Source of the DNA: Anaerobacillus isosaccharinicus
GTDB taxonomy: Bacteria; Bacillota; Bacilli; Bacillales; Anaerobacillaceae
Reading direction: 5' to 3'
NCBI RefSeq assembly: GCF_001866075.3
Contig: NZ_CP063356.1
Coordinates: 2,098,164-2,162,163 of the forward strand
Length of the DNA stretch: 64,000 nucleotides
The notes below the pieces were generated by a model. The model worked only from the letters and a program-made list of their open reading frames with translations, was not told the origin of the DNA and made no database searches. A program made the position numbers and the translations under genes. Below, piece by piece: positions 53,910 to 63,071 of the stretch (the first letter of the stretch is position 1; the number at the start of each line of letters is the position of its first letter).

Positions 53910-54218
53910 ATGCTTGAAATGTCACCGATAATGATTGATGGTCATCAGTTTACAGCGGTACAAATGAAACTGCCAAAAACGAATTTTATGGCGGTAACAA
54001 ATGAGAAAGGTTATATCATGTGTGGTGCATTAGACATTGCCCTTTTTAATAGCAATGAAAAGCTTAGAGAACGAAAAATTATTGCAGGGAGAGCTGTTGG
54101 AGTTCGAACGATTGATCAACTGATTGATGCTCCTTTAGAATCTGTAACCTATGCTGCAGAGGAATTAGGAATAACTGCAGGAATGACTGGGCGAGATGCG
54201 TTACTTAAAATGATATAA
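53910..54218 (+). CDS. yunC: YunC family DUF1805 protein
   Basis: A 102-aa protein, MLEMSPIMIDGHQFTAVQMK, then TNEKGYIMCGALDIALFN and RAVGVRTIDQLIDAPLESVT. It matches DUF1805/YunC, a small conserved protein of unknown function. ATG 53910 follows TTAGGAGTG. Full length, ending before a strong terminator. Confidence 0.92.
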   Translation: MLEMSPIMIDGHQFTAVQMKLPKTNFMAVTNEKGYIMCGALDIALFNSNEKLRERKIIAGRAVGVRTIDQLIDAPLESVTYAAEELGITAGMTGRDALLKMI

Positions 54219-54224
54219 TCATTC

Positions 54225-54262
54225 AAAAAAGCTGGTTTGGAAAAATTCCAAATCAGCTTTTA
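54225..54262 (+). terminator. terminator after yunC
   Basis: AAAAAAGCTG-g-TTTGGA pairs with CCAAA-t-CAGCTTTT. Confidence 0.85.
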
Positions 54263-54486
54263 TTAATTTCTGTCGAATTTAGTTAACTATAGGGAAAAAA
54301 ATTGTAGAAAAATCTTATTATTTTACACAATAGCTAGATTCTCCGTTATAATTATATCCATACATGGTATTGTAGCAATTTTTTGGTAATCATCCTCGTA
54401 ATCTTATACGGGAGCTTACGAAAAATAATAGAAACTACCTCTTTACAAGATGAACTAGGTTAAATTCTTAGAGTAGGGGAAGACAT

Positions 54487-55581
54487 ATGAGACTAGTCAC
54501 AACTAAATCTTTAAAGGAAAATGATACTTTAAGCAAACCAGTGTTTCATGACAATGGAAATATTCTTATACAAGCTGGCATACCTCTATCTCAAAGAATA
54601 ATCAATAGGCTAATTAAATTAGGTATAGCTTTTGTTTACATTCATGATGATATAACGAAAGATATTGAAGTGAAAAATGCTATCACTGACGAAACGCGTG
54701 TAGAGGCCATTAATACAATAAAAAAAGAGTTTGCGGAAATTGAAAATCATCACATTATCGGAGAGTCATTAAATACGATCCATTTGAGTAAAAACTTTGC
54801 CAAAGTAGTTCAAAAAATACTTACGGACATTAAGAAAAGTAATGATGTGATCTCGATTTTATCTGACGTTTATTGCTATGACTCCTACATATTCACACAT
54901 TCATTAAATGTGACGATCTATACAATTGGACTAGGTATGGAGCTAAAGTTTAATGAAAAGCAATTGTTTGAAATTGGCCTAGGAGCTATCTTACATGATG
55001 TTGGTAAATTAATGGTTCCAAAAGAAATATTGGAGAAAAATGGACGGTTGACGAATGAGGAGTTTGAGATCATTAAAAATCATTCAAGAGCCGGCTTTGA
55101 TTTGCTCAGGAATGCACCGAACATATCTCTTATCACTGCGCATTGTGCATTTCAGCACCATGAGCGGTTAAATGGGTCTGGGTATCCACAAGGGATATCT
55201 GGCGATCAAATTCATCTGTATGCGAAGATTTTGGCGGTTGCTGATGTTTTTGATGCAGTTACTTCTAATCGTGTCTATCGTAAGGCAATGCTGCCACATG
55301 AAGGGTTAGAGATCTTATATGCAGGTGCTGACACATTATTCGATAAACAGATTGTCGAAATGTTTAGTAGAACAGTAGCCATTTACCCAACGGGTCTAAC
55401 GGTTTATTTGAGTGACGGACGAAAAGGTGTTGTCAGTAGGCAAAATAAGTTTTTAAGTATGAGGCCATTCATCCGAATAATTGAACATGCTGGAGCAAGG
55501 GTTGAGCCTTATGAAGTCGACTTATTAAAAGATCGCCATGTTACTATTATTGAGTGCGAAGCAAGACTTGGGGTTTATTAA
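54487..55581 (+). CDS. HD-GYP domain cyclic-di-GMP phosphodiesterase
   Basis: A 364-aa protein. The N-terminal region (about 1-120, DUF3391-like, LITRLIKLGIAFVYIHDD-type segment) is followed by an HD-GYP domain (about 130-320) with AILHDVGKLMVPKEILEKNG, HSRAGFDLLRN, HHERLNGSGYPQGISGDQIH and ADVFDAVTSNRVYR. The intact HD and GYP residues predict hydrolysis of c-di-GMP. ATG 54487 follows GTAGGGG. It lies 8 kb from the c-di-GMP-II riboswitch of sda. It interrupts the yun synteny. Confidence 0.93.
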   Translation: MRLVTTKSLKENDTLSKPVFHDNGNILIQAGIPLSQRIINRLIKLGIAFVYIHDDITKDIEVKNAITDETRVEAINTIKKEFAEIENHHIIGESLNTIHLSKNFAKVVQKILTDIKKSNDVISILSDVYCYDSYIFTHSLNVTIYTIGLGMELKFNEKQLFEIGLGAILHDVGKLMVPKEILEKNGRLTNEEFEIIKNHSRAGFDLLRNAPNISLITAHCAFQHHERLNGSGYPQGISGDQIHLYAKILAVADVFDAVTSNRVYRKAMLPHEGLEILYAGADTLFDKQIVEMFSRTVAIYPTGLTVYLSDGRKGVVSRQNKFLSMRPFIRIIEHAGARVEPYEVDLLKDRHVTIIECEARLGVY

Positions 55582-55776
55582 TAAAAAATTAGAATGTAGT
55601 TTGTAAAATGTAGAATGTAGAATTTCTGTGAGTTCCTCTTGGGGGGTTACTGATTTTGCATTCTGCTTTTTCGTTTTTATTAACTATAAGATGAAAAAAG
55701 TAATTAATAGTGATAAAATGTTCGCTATGAAGTGATGGCGTACCTGATTTTGCTAGTAAAGAAAGGGTGTTTTTAA

Positions 55777-56574
55777 ATGGATCGGCAGTATTTAGATTTA
55801 TGTAAACATATTTTAGATCATGGAACAGAAAAAATGGATCGCACGGGAACAGGAACAATTAGTTTGTTCGGTTATCAAATGCGTACGAATTTAGCTGATG
55901 GTTTTCCGCTTTTAACAACGAAAAAATTGTCTTTAAAAGCCATTATCCATGAACTTCTCTGGTTTTTAAAGGGAGATACAAATATTAAGTACTTACAAGA
56001 GAATAACGTAAGAATTTGGAATGAATGGGCAGATGAAAACGGTGATTTAGGACCTGTATACGGTAAGCAATGGCGTTCTTGGACGGCACCGAATGGGAAA
56101 ACGATTGATCAAATTGCAGGCGTAATTGAAGAGATCAAACGTAATCCCGACTCGAGAAGATTAATCGTCAATGCGTGGAATGTTGGGGAACTTGAAGAGA
56201 TGGCATTAGCCCCTTGTCATTGCATGTTCCAATTTTACGTGAACAATGGAAAATTATCATGCCAGTTATATCAAAGAAGCGCTGACGTGTTCCTTGGCGT
56301 TCCATTTAATATCGCATCTTACGCTCTTTTGACGATGATGGTTGCTCAAGTATGTGATTTAGAACCTGGGGAGTTTATTCATACATTTGGTGATGTTCAC
56401 ATCTATTCAAATCATGTAGATCAAGTGAAACTTCAGCTTACGAGAGAGCCAAAAGCTTTACCGAAAATGCTGATCAATGCAAATGTGAAGTCAGTGTTTG
56501 AGTTTACATATGAGGATTTTCAATTGGTTGATTACGATGCCCATCCACATATTAAAGGAGAAGTTTCAGTATGA
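55777..56574 (+). CDS. thyA: thymidylate synthase ThyA
   Basis: A 265-aa protein, full length. dUMP methylation with methylene-tetrahydrofolate. Motifs are [56 protein letters not shown] with the catalytic Cys, and [22 protein letters not shown] 55777 follows GAAAGGGTG. It overlaps dfrA by 4 nt, coupling dTMP synthesis with recycling of the dihydrofolate it makes. Confidence 0.97.
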   Translation: MDRQYLDLCKHILDHGTEKMDRTGTGTISLFGYQMRTNLADGFPLLTTKKLSLKAIIHELLWFLKGDTNIKYLQENNVRIWNEWADENGDLGPVYGKQWRSWTAPNGKTIDQIAGVIEEIKRNPDSRRLIVNAWNVGELEEMALAPCHCMFQFYVNNGKLSCQLYQRSADVFLGVPFNIASYALLTMMVAQVCDLEPGEFIHTFGDVHIYSNHVDQVKLQLTREPKALPKMLINANVKSVFEFTYEDFQLVDYDAHPHIKGEVSV

Positions 56575-57071
56575 TCTCCTTAATCGTAGCTACAGGTGAA
56601 AACCGAGTGATTGGCTTAAATAACAAAATGCCTTGGCATTTACCAGCGGATTTAGCCTACTTTAAAAATACTACCTCAGGTCATGCAGTAGTTATGGGCA
56701 GAAAGACGTTTGAGTCAATTGGCCGTCCACTCCCTAATAGAACAAACATCATCTTAACAAGAGATGAGAACTTTCAAGCAGAAGGCTGCCAAGTCATTCA
56801 TTCTGTTGAAGAGGCACTTCAACTAGGAAAAGTTCAGGACTTGTTTATTATTGGTGGCGCAGAAATCTATCACCAGTTTCTCGCTCAAGCAGACAGAGTT
56901 TACTTGACTTATATTGAAGAAAATTTTGAAGGGGACACTTTTTTCCCTGAATTAACTGATGAATGGAAGCTTGTTTCCACCGAAAAGCATCTACCAGATG
57001 AAAAAAATCAGTACAACTATGAGTTTCGAGTTTATGAAAAAAATCAACAATTAATAATTACCAATTACTAA
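56571..57071 (+). CDS. dfrA: dihydrofolate reductase
   Basis: A 166-aa protein with [38 protein letters not shown] and [20 protein letters not shown], the NADPH and folate-site motifs of DHFR. It regenerates tetrahydrofolate used by ThyA. It starts within the thyA stop (ATGA). Repetitive AATTA-rich sequence follows its end. Confidence 0.97.
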   Translation: MISLIVATGENRVIGLNNKMPWHLPADLAYFKNTTSGHAVVMGRKTFESIGRPLPNRTNIILTRDENFQAEGCQVIHSVEEALQLGKVQDLFIIGGAEIYHQFLAQADRVYLTYIEENFEGDTFFPELTDEWKLVSTEKHLPDEKNQYNYEFRVYEKNQQLIITNY

Positions 57072-57129
57072 TTATGATTATTTTGTCCTTCTTTGCATAC
57101 ACATGAAGTATGTGAAGGGGGATTTTTAC

Positions 57130-57921
57130 ATGTTCAAGAGAAGACGCTATAGACCTAAAAGAGGCCCGCTCCCATTTCGATATGTTTTTTTAATTTCATT
57201 TCTCATTTTTATAGTCTTGACGGCTCAAGGGCTAGTACTTGTGGAGGCAGGGATTCGGCCGACATTAATTGAGATTGCAAAAACAGAAACGCAGCGAATT
57301 GCAACCATTGCGATAAATGAAGCGGTTAGGAAAAAAACTTTAGAAAATAATGATATGGATAAACTGATCGATATTAAACAGGACAATAATGGAAGGATTA
57401 TTTCTGCACACTTTAATTCGATTATTGTTAGTAGGGTCTTGCAGGAAACCACGTTAAATGTACAAAGATTTTTAAATGACGTATCAAAAGGCAACATTAA
57501 AGATTTAGCGATACCAGATGGAATTGAGGTTGATCAAGATACTTATCAGCAACACGGAATTATTCATATGATTCCACTAGGTCAAGCGACAAATAATGCT
57601 TTACTAGGCCATTTAGGTCCAAAAGTACCAGTTCGTTTAACGGCTATTGGGGATGTAAAATCGCAAATCCATGAGGAAATTCTTTCAATTGGTATTAATA
57701 ATGCTTGGATTAGTTTATCGATTGAGATTACTGTCGATGTGCGAGTCGTCATTCCATTTGCTACAGATACAAAAGAAGTGACGACGTTAATCCCAGTAGG
57801 AATGATTTATATTCAAGGTGATGTACCTCAATTTTTCCATGCGGGTGGTAGTGATGGGGGAATGCCGATGCCTGCAATTATTAATCAACAAGATCTAGAG
57901 GATGCCGTTAACAATAATTAA
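57130..57921 (+). CDS. yunB: sporulation protein YunB (copy 2, syntenic)
   Basis: A 263-aa protein starting MFKRRRYRPKRGPLPFRYVF with a single anchor, followed by the YunB domain (GIRPTLIEIAKTETQRIATI, MIPLGQATNNALLGHLGPKV, LIPVGMIYIQGDVPQF). ATG at 57130 follows AAGGGGG; the longer frame upstream is not supported. It holds the expected yunC-yunB-lytH-lipA synteny position, so it is the likely orthologue; 17024-17788 is the paralogue. Confidence 0.93.
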   Translation: MFKRRRYRPKRGPLPFRYVFLISFLIFIVLTAQGLVLVEAGIRPTLIEIAKTETQRIATIAINEAVRKKTLENNDMDKLIDIKQDNNGRIISAHFNSIIVSRVLQETTLNVQRFLNDVSKGNIKDLAIPDGIEVDQDTYQQHGIIHMIPLGQATNNALLGHLGPKVPVRLTAIGDVKSQIHEEILSIGINNAWISLSIEITVDVRVVIPFATDTKEVTTLIPVGMIYIQGDVPQFFHAGGSDGGMPMPAIINQQDLEDAVNNN

Positions 57922-57945
57922 CCTATGGAAGGCAATAATTTACTG

Positions 57946-57975
57946 TTGCAGGGTTTATAGTTGTATTGATATAAT
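57946..57975 (+). promoter_or_regulatory. promoter of the lysine riboswitch
   Basis: -35 TTGCAG (57946-57951), 18-nt spacer, -10 TATAAT (57970-57975). Confidence 0.65.
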
Positions 57976-58021
57976 TATATAGTTAAATTAATCAACTTCA
58001 TATTGCAATGCCTCATCAACA

Positions 58022-58264
58022 GGTGAGGTAGAGGCGCGAAACTTAAGAGTAAGTAGCTAGAGGGTGACACCTTTGAAGGCTACAGAAAGGGAGTTTTGCC
58101 GAAGTGACCATTAACGTCAAACTAATGGTTGCTGGGGCTACATTAAATAAATGTAGCACTGTCACAATCTTTTTAGCCCATTGATTGTGGAGAACTACTA
58201 AACTTTGCTGAGGGATTATTGTTTACTAAGGTAGCAGTAGGTTTCTCTATTGCTGCCTTTTTCT
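58022..58264 (+). promoter_or_regulatory. lysine riboswitch (L box) with terminator
   Basis: Signature blocks GGTGAGGTAGAGGCGCGAA, CTTAAGAGTA, AGGGTGACACCTTTGAAGG, GTTTTGCCGAAGTGACC, GTTGCTGGGGC and TGTAGCACTGTCAC are in order, ending near 58165. A terminator follows at 58228-58264 (GGTAGCAGTAG with CTATTGCTGCC, then TTTTT), so lysine would reduce transcription of the downstream transporter. Confidence 0.95.
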
Positions 58265-58296
58265 GTGTTTTTTAAAAAAAGTAAGGAGGAAGAAAG

Positions 58297-59856
58297 ATGG
58301 AAGGAACAATATTTAGTTTAATTCCACCAATTTTAGCGTTAGTGATGGTGATGTTAACACGTAGAGTGTTACTATCGCTTGGCGTTGGGATTGTCGTGGG
58401 AGCATTTATGATTAACTATGGTAGTGGCAATGTTTTTATGGAAAGTATCCAACAAATTTTCTCGATCGTGTTTGGAATTTTCTTTGATGATGGTGCAATT
58501 AACTCTTGGGAATTATACATCATATTTTTCCTACTACTACTTGGTATGATTGCCTCATTAATTGCTGCAACTGGCGGCAGTCGTGCTTTTGGTGAGTGGG
58601 CAATGAGTCGTGTGAAAACGCGTATCGGTGCTCAGCTAGTAACAGTATTATTAGGAATTATCATTTTTATTGATGACTATTTTAATAGTTTAACAGTTGG
58701 AAATGTAGGTAGACCATTAACTGATAGACATAAAATATCAAGAGCAAAGCTAGCTTATTTAGTAGACTCAACAGCAGCACCAATGTGTGTTATTGCTCCT
58801 GTTTCTAGCTGGGGTGCTTACATCATTACGATTATTGGTGGGATTTTAGTGTCCCACAGTGTGACACAATGGGAAGCGTTGCAAGCATTTGTATTGATCG
58901 CACCAATGAACTTTTATGCAATTTTTGCCGTTTTAATGGTAGTGGCAGTCATCTACTTTAAGTTAGATATCGGCCAAATGCGTATTCACGAACAACGTGC
59001 CATCGAAACAGGAGAAGTTGTCGACAAAAGTAAAGGACCAGTTCCAGGAGATCAAGGAGATGTTTCTACTGTAGTAGGAAAAGTTGGTGATTTAATTTGG
59101 CCAATCGTGACATTAATTGTCGCTACAGTTTTCTTTATGATCACGACTGGTATTCAAGGTACTGACGGTGATGCGACGATTTTAGCCATTTTTGAAAATA
59201 CCGATGTCGCTGCAGCTCTTTTATACGGTGGTTTAGTGAGTTTAGCAGTCACTCTAGTCCTTAGTTTCTCAAGAAAACTTGGTGTGAACGAAATTGGATT
59301 AGGTTTGTGGGCAGGAATTAAATCTATGCTACCAGCGATTTATATTTTAATTTTTGCTTGGACAATTATTTCGATTATTAAAGGCATCGGCACTGGCGAT
59401 TATCTTGCTGGATTAGTTCAAGATGCTAATCTAAACTTAGCCTTTTTACCAGTGATCTTATTTGTCATCGCAGGATTTATGGCTTTTTCAACTGGAACAA
59501 GCTGGGGGACATTTGGGATTATGTTACCGATTGCTGGAGACATTGCTGCAGCAACGGATGTTTCGATGATGTTACCAGTATTAGCAGCAGTTCTAGCAGG
59601 TTCAATTTTTGGTGACCACTGTTCGCCAATTTCAGATACAACGATTCTTTCGTCAACAGGAGCAGGAAGCCATCATATGGATCACGTCTTAACTCAATTA
59701 CCATATGCTTTAATTATTGCAGGAATATCTATTGTCGGTTACCTTGTCCTAGGTTTTACAGGTAGTGCATTCGTAGGCTTCCTTGCTGCAACTGCAGCAT
59801 TTGTAGTAGTAATTATCGTCCTAAAAAAATTATTTCCAGCTTTAAAAGGAGCATAA
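58297..59856 (+). CDS. NhaC-family transporter under lysine control (LysW-like)
   Basis: A 519-aa NhaC-family (PF03553) membrane protein with 11-13 segments. Motifs are LGIIIFIDDYFNSLTVGNVG, LAYLVDSTAAPMCVIAPVSS and FGDHCSPISDTTILSSTGAG. It is called a Na+/H+ antiporter by family, but the upstream lysine riboswitch points to lysine uptake, as proposed for LysW. ATG 58297 follows AAGGAGG. A terminator follows. Confidence 0.88.
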   Translation: MEGTIFSLIPPILALVMVMLTRRVLLSLGVGIVVGAFMINYGSGNVFMESIQQIFSIVFGIFFDDGAINSWELYIIFFLLLLGMIASLIAATGGSRAFGEWAMSRVKTRIGAQLVTVLLGIIIFIDDYFNSLTVGNVGRPLTDRHKISRAKLAYLVDSTAAPMCVIAPVSSWGAYIITIIGGILVSHSVTQWEALQAFVLIAPMNFYAIFAVLMVVAVIYFKLDIGQMRIHEQRAIETGEVVDKSKGPVPGDQGDVSTVVGKVGDLIWPIVTLIVATVFFMITTGIQGTDGDATILAIFENTDVAAALLYGGLVSLAVTLVLSFSRKLGVNEIGLGLWAGIKSMLPAIYILIFAWTIISIIKGIGTGDYLAGLVQDANLNLAFLPVILFVIAGFMAFSTGTSWGTFGIMLPIAGDIAAATDVSMMLPVLAAVLAGSIFGDHCSPISDTTILSSTGAGSHHMDHVLTQLPYALIIAGISIVGYLVLGFTGSAFVGFLAATAAFVVVIIVLKKLFPALKGA

Positions 59857-59865
59857 AAATTAGTA

Positions 59866-59899
59866 ACCCAAGTACTATAGAGTGCTTGGGTATTATTTT
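59866..59899 (+). terminator. terminator after the NhaC-type gene
   Basis: ACCCAAGTACT pairs with AGTGCTTGGGT, followed by ATTATTTTT. Confidence 0.85.
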
Positions 59900-59981
59900 T
59901 CACGATAACATTTTCGCGCAATAAAGCTTTAAAGTGAAATAGTTTCCCTTAAATTTATATAATATTCCGAAAAAATATTCT

Positions 59982-60010
59982 TTGACAAAAAGGTACTATA
60001 ATACTACAAT
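59982..60010 (+). promoter_or_regulatory. promoter of the NSS transporter
   Basis: TTGACA (59982-59987), 17-nt spacer, TACAAT (60005-60010). Confidence 0.7.
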
Positions 60011-60030
60011 ATAAAAAGAATAATCAGAAT

Positions 60031-60077
60031 ATTAATACTAGTATAACAATAAAAATTTTTCGTAGACTAGTATTAAT
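60031..60077. repeat. 12-bp perfect inverted repeat at the NSS 5' end
   Basis: ATTAATACTAGT (60031-60042) and ACTAGTATTAAT (60066-60077) with a 23-nt loop. It lies where the start codon and first residues of the transporter should be. Confidence 0.6.
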
Positions 60078-60081
60078 AAAG

Positions 60082-61587
60082 CTGCAATTATCAGCAGCCG
60101 TTGGTTCTGCAGTAGGTTTAGGTAACATTTGGCGTTTCCCTTATGTAGCTTACGATAATGGAGGAGGAGCATTTTTAATTCCGTACTTATTTGCACTTTT
60201 AACTGCTGGTATTCCGCTCCTAATCATGGAATTTACAATGGGTCATAAATACCGTGGCTCTGCACCGCTGTCGTATGCACGCATGAATAAGAAAACAGAA
60301 TGGATTGGTTGGTGGCAAGTAGCAATTGCATTTGTCATTTCAACATACTATGCAGTCATTATCGCTTGGGCAATGGCGTATACTTACTTTGCTGTCGGAC
60401 AGCAATGGGGTGAGGATACAGGTGGATTTTTAATGGCTGATTACTTGAAACGAGTCGATATCGTAAATGATGCTGCTATCGGTTCAGTTGGTTCAATTGT
60501 ACCAGGCGTATTTATTCCGTTAGTTTTAGTTTGGGTTATTACTTTAGGGGTTTTATTTAAAGGTGTCAAAAAGGGAATTGAAGTAGCTAACCGCATTTTC
60601 ATTCCTACATTAGTTGTGATGTTCTTAATTATCGTTATTCGTGCCCTTACATTAGAAGGAGCTTCACTAGGTTTAGAAACGTTCTTCAAACCAGACTGGA
60701 GCGAAATTATGTCTCCAGGAGTTTGGGTAGCGGCGTATGGACAAATCTTCTTTAGTTTATCAATTGCTTTTGCTATCATGATTACTTACTCGAGTTATCT
60801 ACCAAAAAAGGCAGATATAAACAACAATGCATTTATCGCTGGTTTCAGTAACTCTAGTGTTGAATTACTAGCAGGTTTTGGGGTATTTGCAACATTAGGA
60901 TTTATGGCAACACAATCAGGTGTTGGTGTCGATGAAGTAGCTGCTGGTGGTATTGGCTTAGCGTTTGTCGTCTTCCCGCAAATTTTAAATACTTTTCCAG
61001 GGCTTAATGGACTGTTTGGCGTCTTATTCTTCGGTTCTCTAGTATTTGCTGGATTATCGTCGTTAATTTCGATTGTCGAAACTTTTGTTGCTGGTGTCCA
61101 AGAGAAATTTAAAGTATCAAGAACAAAAGCTGTCATGATCGGTGGAGGGCTTTCAGCGTTAATTTCAATCTTGTTTGCAACCCAAGGAGGACTGTTCTTC
61201 CTAGATGCAGCAGATTACTTTATTAATACATTTGGAATTGCCTTAGCTGGACTTGTTTCAGTAATTACAATTTCTTGGTTTGTTAAGAAGCTTAAACCTT
61301 TCCAAGACCATGCCAATGCAACATCAGATATAAGAATTGGCTTATGGTGGAGAGTATGTTTAGGTGTTGTCACACCTGTTGTATTAGGTTATATGTTTAT
61401 CATGAATTTAATAGACAACCTAAAAGAGAACTACGAAGGTTACTCTACCTCCTTCCTTCTCTACTCTGGATGGGGAGTTGCGATTGCTGCTCTAGTTTTC
61501 GGCTTCATTTTTACTGGCTTAAAGTGGAGTGCAAAAGACTTAGAGGTACCAGCTTACTCTGAAGAAAAAGGAGTCGATGCAAAATGA
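60082..61587 (+). pseudogene. NSS-family amino-acid/sodium symporter (MetP-like), start missing
   Basis: Coding similarity begins at 60082 (LQLSAAVGSAVGLGNIWRFP, transmembrane segment 1 with the sodium/substrate site) and continues unbroken for about 500 residues: YVAYDNGGGAFLIPYLFAL, then SLSIAFAIMITYSSYLPKKA. No ATG, GTG or TTG lies in frame before 60226, and upstream codons are not NSS-like. The first in-frame ATG (60226) would drop segment 1 and much of segment 2. The first 10-15 residues seem replaced by the inverted repeat. The downstream MetS partner gene is intact. Confidence 0.7.
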
Positions 61588-61688
61588 GTATGAGTGCAGT
61601 TGTCATGATGGTCATTGGTGTCGTAATCATCTGGGGAGGCTTAGCAGCAAGCATCCTAAACGCTGTGAAGGTTTCCAAGCAAAAATAG
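61584..61688 (+). CDS. metS: MetS-like NSS transporter small subunit
   Basis: A 34-aa single-helix protein, MSMSAVVMMVIGVVIIWGGL then AASILNAVKVSKQK. It matches the small MetS subunits that accompany MetP-type NSS transporters for methionine/alanine. It starts within the transporter stop (ATGA). Too short for standard ORF calling. A terminator follows. Confidence 0.85.
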   Translation: MSMSAVVMMVIGVVIIWGGLAASILNAVKVSKQK

Positions 61689-61694
61689 TAAATC

Positions 61695-61735
61695 AAAAAA
61701 TCTCGGAGAATATTTTCTCCGGGATTTTTTTTGTC
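61695..61735 (+). terminator. terminator after metS
   Basis: AAAAAATCTCGGAGAA pairs with TTCTCCGGGATTTTTT. Confidence 0.9.
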
Positions 61736-61830
61736 TGACTTGGAATTTATGTGGACACCTGGTCCGTGACATCTGCCATCCTTTTGTTGATGAGTGGATT
61801 TCCCTAAACAGTAATCTCAAATGCAATTCT

Positions 61831-62838
61831 TTACCGTCTCTTTCGTTTTGCCCGATCTTTTTTCTCCCAGTTCTTCAATGAGGGATACGGGTCAAACGAC
61901 CATTCAATGTAACCGTTATCACGGTACATGCCATAATGTAGGTGTGGTGGGAATTTTCCTGAAGTCCCTGGTTTTCCATATCCAGAGCTCCCTACATAGC
62001 CAATGACAGTCCCAGGCTCAACAACTGTTCCTTCCTCAATTCCTTTTTCAAATCCACTTAAATGGGCGAAATAATGGTATACATTGTCAAGGTCGCGAAT
62101 ACCAACACGCCATCCACCATATTTATTCCAACCCTTTAATTCGACGATTCCATAAGTTGTAGCTCTTACTGGCGTCCCATGGCCCGCAAAAATATCGGTA
62201 CCTTCATGAATTCTGCGACCACCCCAGCCACGAGCATCCCCCCATGTATTTTTGTAACTGTAATTAAAATGGATGGGCATTGGAAAAGCATTTTTATTTA
62301 GGGCTATCGTATTATAGGTCTCATAAATCTTTGCATGCCCCATGATTAGTTGCAGTGATTTTTCACGGTGATAAAATTCCCAAATACCTACTCGAATGTT
62401 TTCTTCATCATTTCCGTAGGACTCTAAATGTCGGGCAAACGTATATAGAACATCTTCGTCATCGTTTCGATTGGCTATGCCGTCTCCGTTCCCATCTAAA
62501 CCGACACCGCCAAACATACTAATGGAGAGAGGGTTTGTATCATCTAGGTCAGGGTTTAAAGGGCCAACCCATTGCTGAGGCGAATAAAAAATTGCGATAG
62601 CGCCTTCTTCCCGCGGTAAATCCCTTCTTGCACGTCGTAAGCCCCGCTCAAAGGAATCAGCTGCAGCTAAGTAATACCAAGGGACATTAGTTACCGTTTC
62701 AACTTTCTTATATAAGTCCATCCTACTCTCTAAAAGTTGCTCATAAGTGAGCTCTTTTGCCTCAGTAGCAAAAGTAGTTGAAGGTATAGTCGCTAATGTC
62801 ATGAAAATTGTAATGATGAATAATAGTGAGCGTTTCAT
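61831..62838 (-). CDS. lytH: L-Ala-D-Glu endopeptidase LytH (YunA), sporulation
   Basis: A 335-aa protein with a Sec signal peptide (MKRSLLFIITIFMTLATIPS), an N-terminal region (about 30-185) and a C-terminal M23 LytM domain with zinc ligands RRIHEGTDIFAGHGTPV and PPHLHYGMYRDNG. LytH in B. subtilis trims stem peptides of spore cortex peptidoglycan to single L-Ala. ATG 62838 follows AAAGGAG. Divergent from lipA, the same order as yunA-lipA in Bacillus. Confidence 0.92.
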   Translation of the reverse strand: MKRSLLFIITIFMTLATIPSTTFATEAKELTYEQLLESRMDLYKKVETVTNVPWYYLAAADSFERGLRRARRDLPREEGAIAIFYSPQQWVGPLNPDLDDTNPLSISMFGGVGLDGNGDGIANRNDDEDVLYTFARHLESYGNDEENIRVGIWEFYHREKSLQLIMGHAKIYETYNTIALNKNAFPMPIHFNYSYKNTWGDARGWGGRRIHEGTDIFAGHGTPVRATTYGIVELKGWNKYGGWRVGIRDLDNVYHYFAHLSGFEKGIEEGTVVEPGTVIGYVGSSGYGKPGTSGKFPPHLHYGMYRDNGYIEWSFDPYPSLKNWEKKDRAKRKRR

Positions 62839-63071
62839 CTAAAGAACTCCTTTCTGGCAAACCCCTAACTATAGTTTGTTGAAAAAGACGAGAAAAATAT
62901 ATGTTAATTAATGCCAGTAGTAATGCAACAGCTTTGAGATTTCACATTTTTCATGGTAAAGTAAATCTAGTTAGTTTAGAGTGTAAGTAACGACTGTTGA
63001 GTTTTAATAGGAAGATCAAATTCTACAAAGTAGTGGCTCAACACTCATACCTTCAAATGGGAGTGAATACC

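Noticed and set aside
54290-54486. c-di-GMP riboswitch upstream of the HD-GYP gene
   Set aside because: No GEMM-I or class II signature found; only weak complementarity near CCTCGTA/TACGGGAG.
57103-57129. Upstream extended start of yunB at 57103
   Set aside because: The homologous N-terminus and ribosome site (AAGGGGG) fit ATG 57130.
60226-61587. NSS gene starting at ATG 60226 as a normal gene
   Set aside because: Coding similarity begins 48 codons earlier, with the essential first transmembrane segment; this ATG has no ribosome site.
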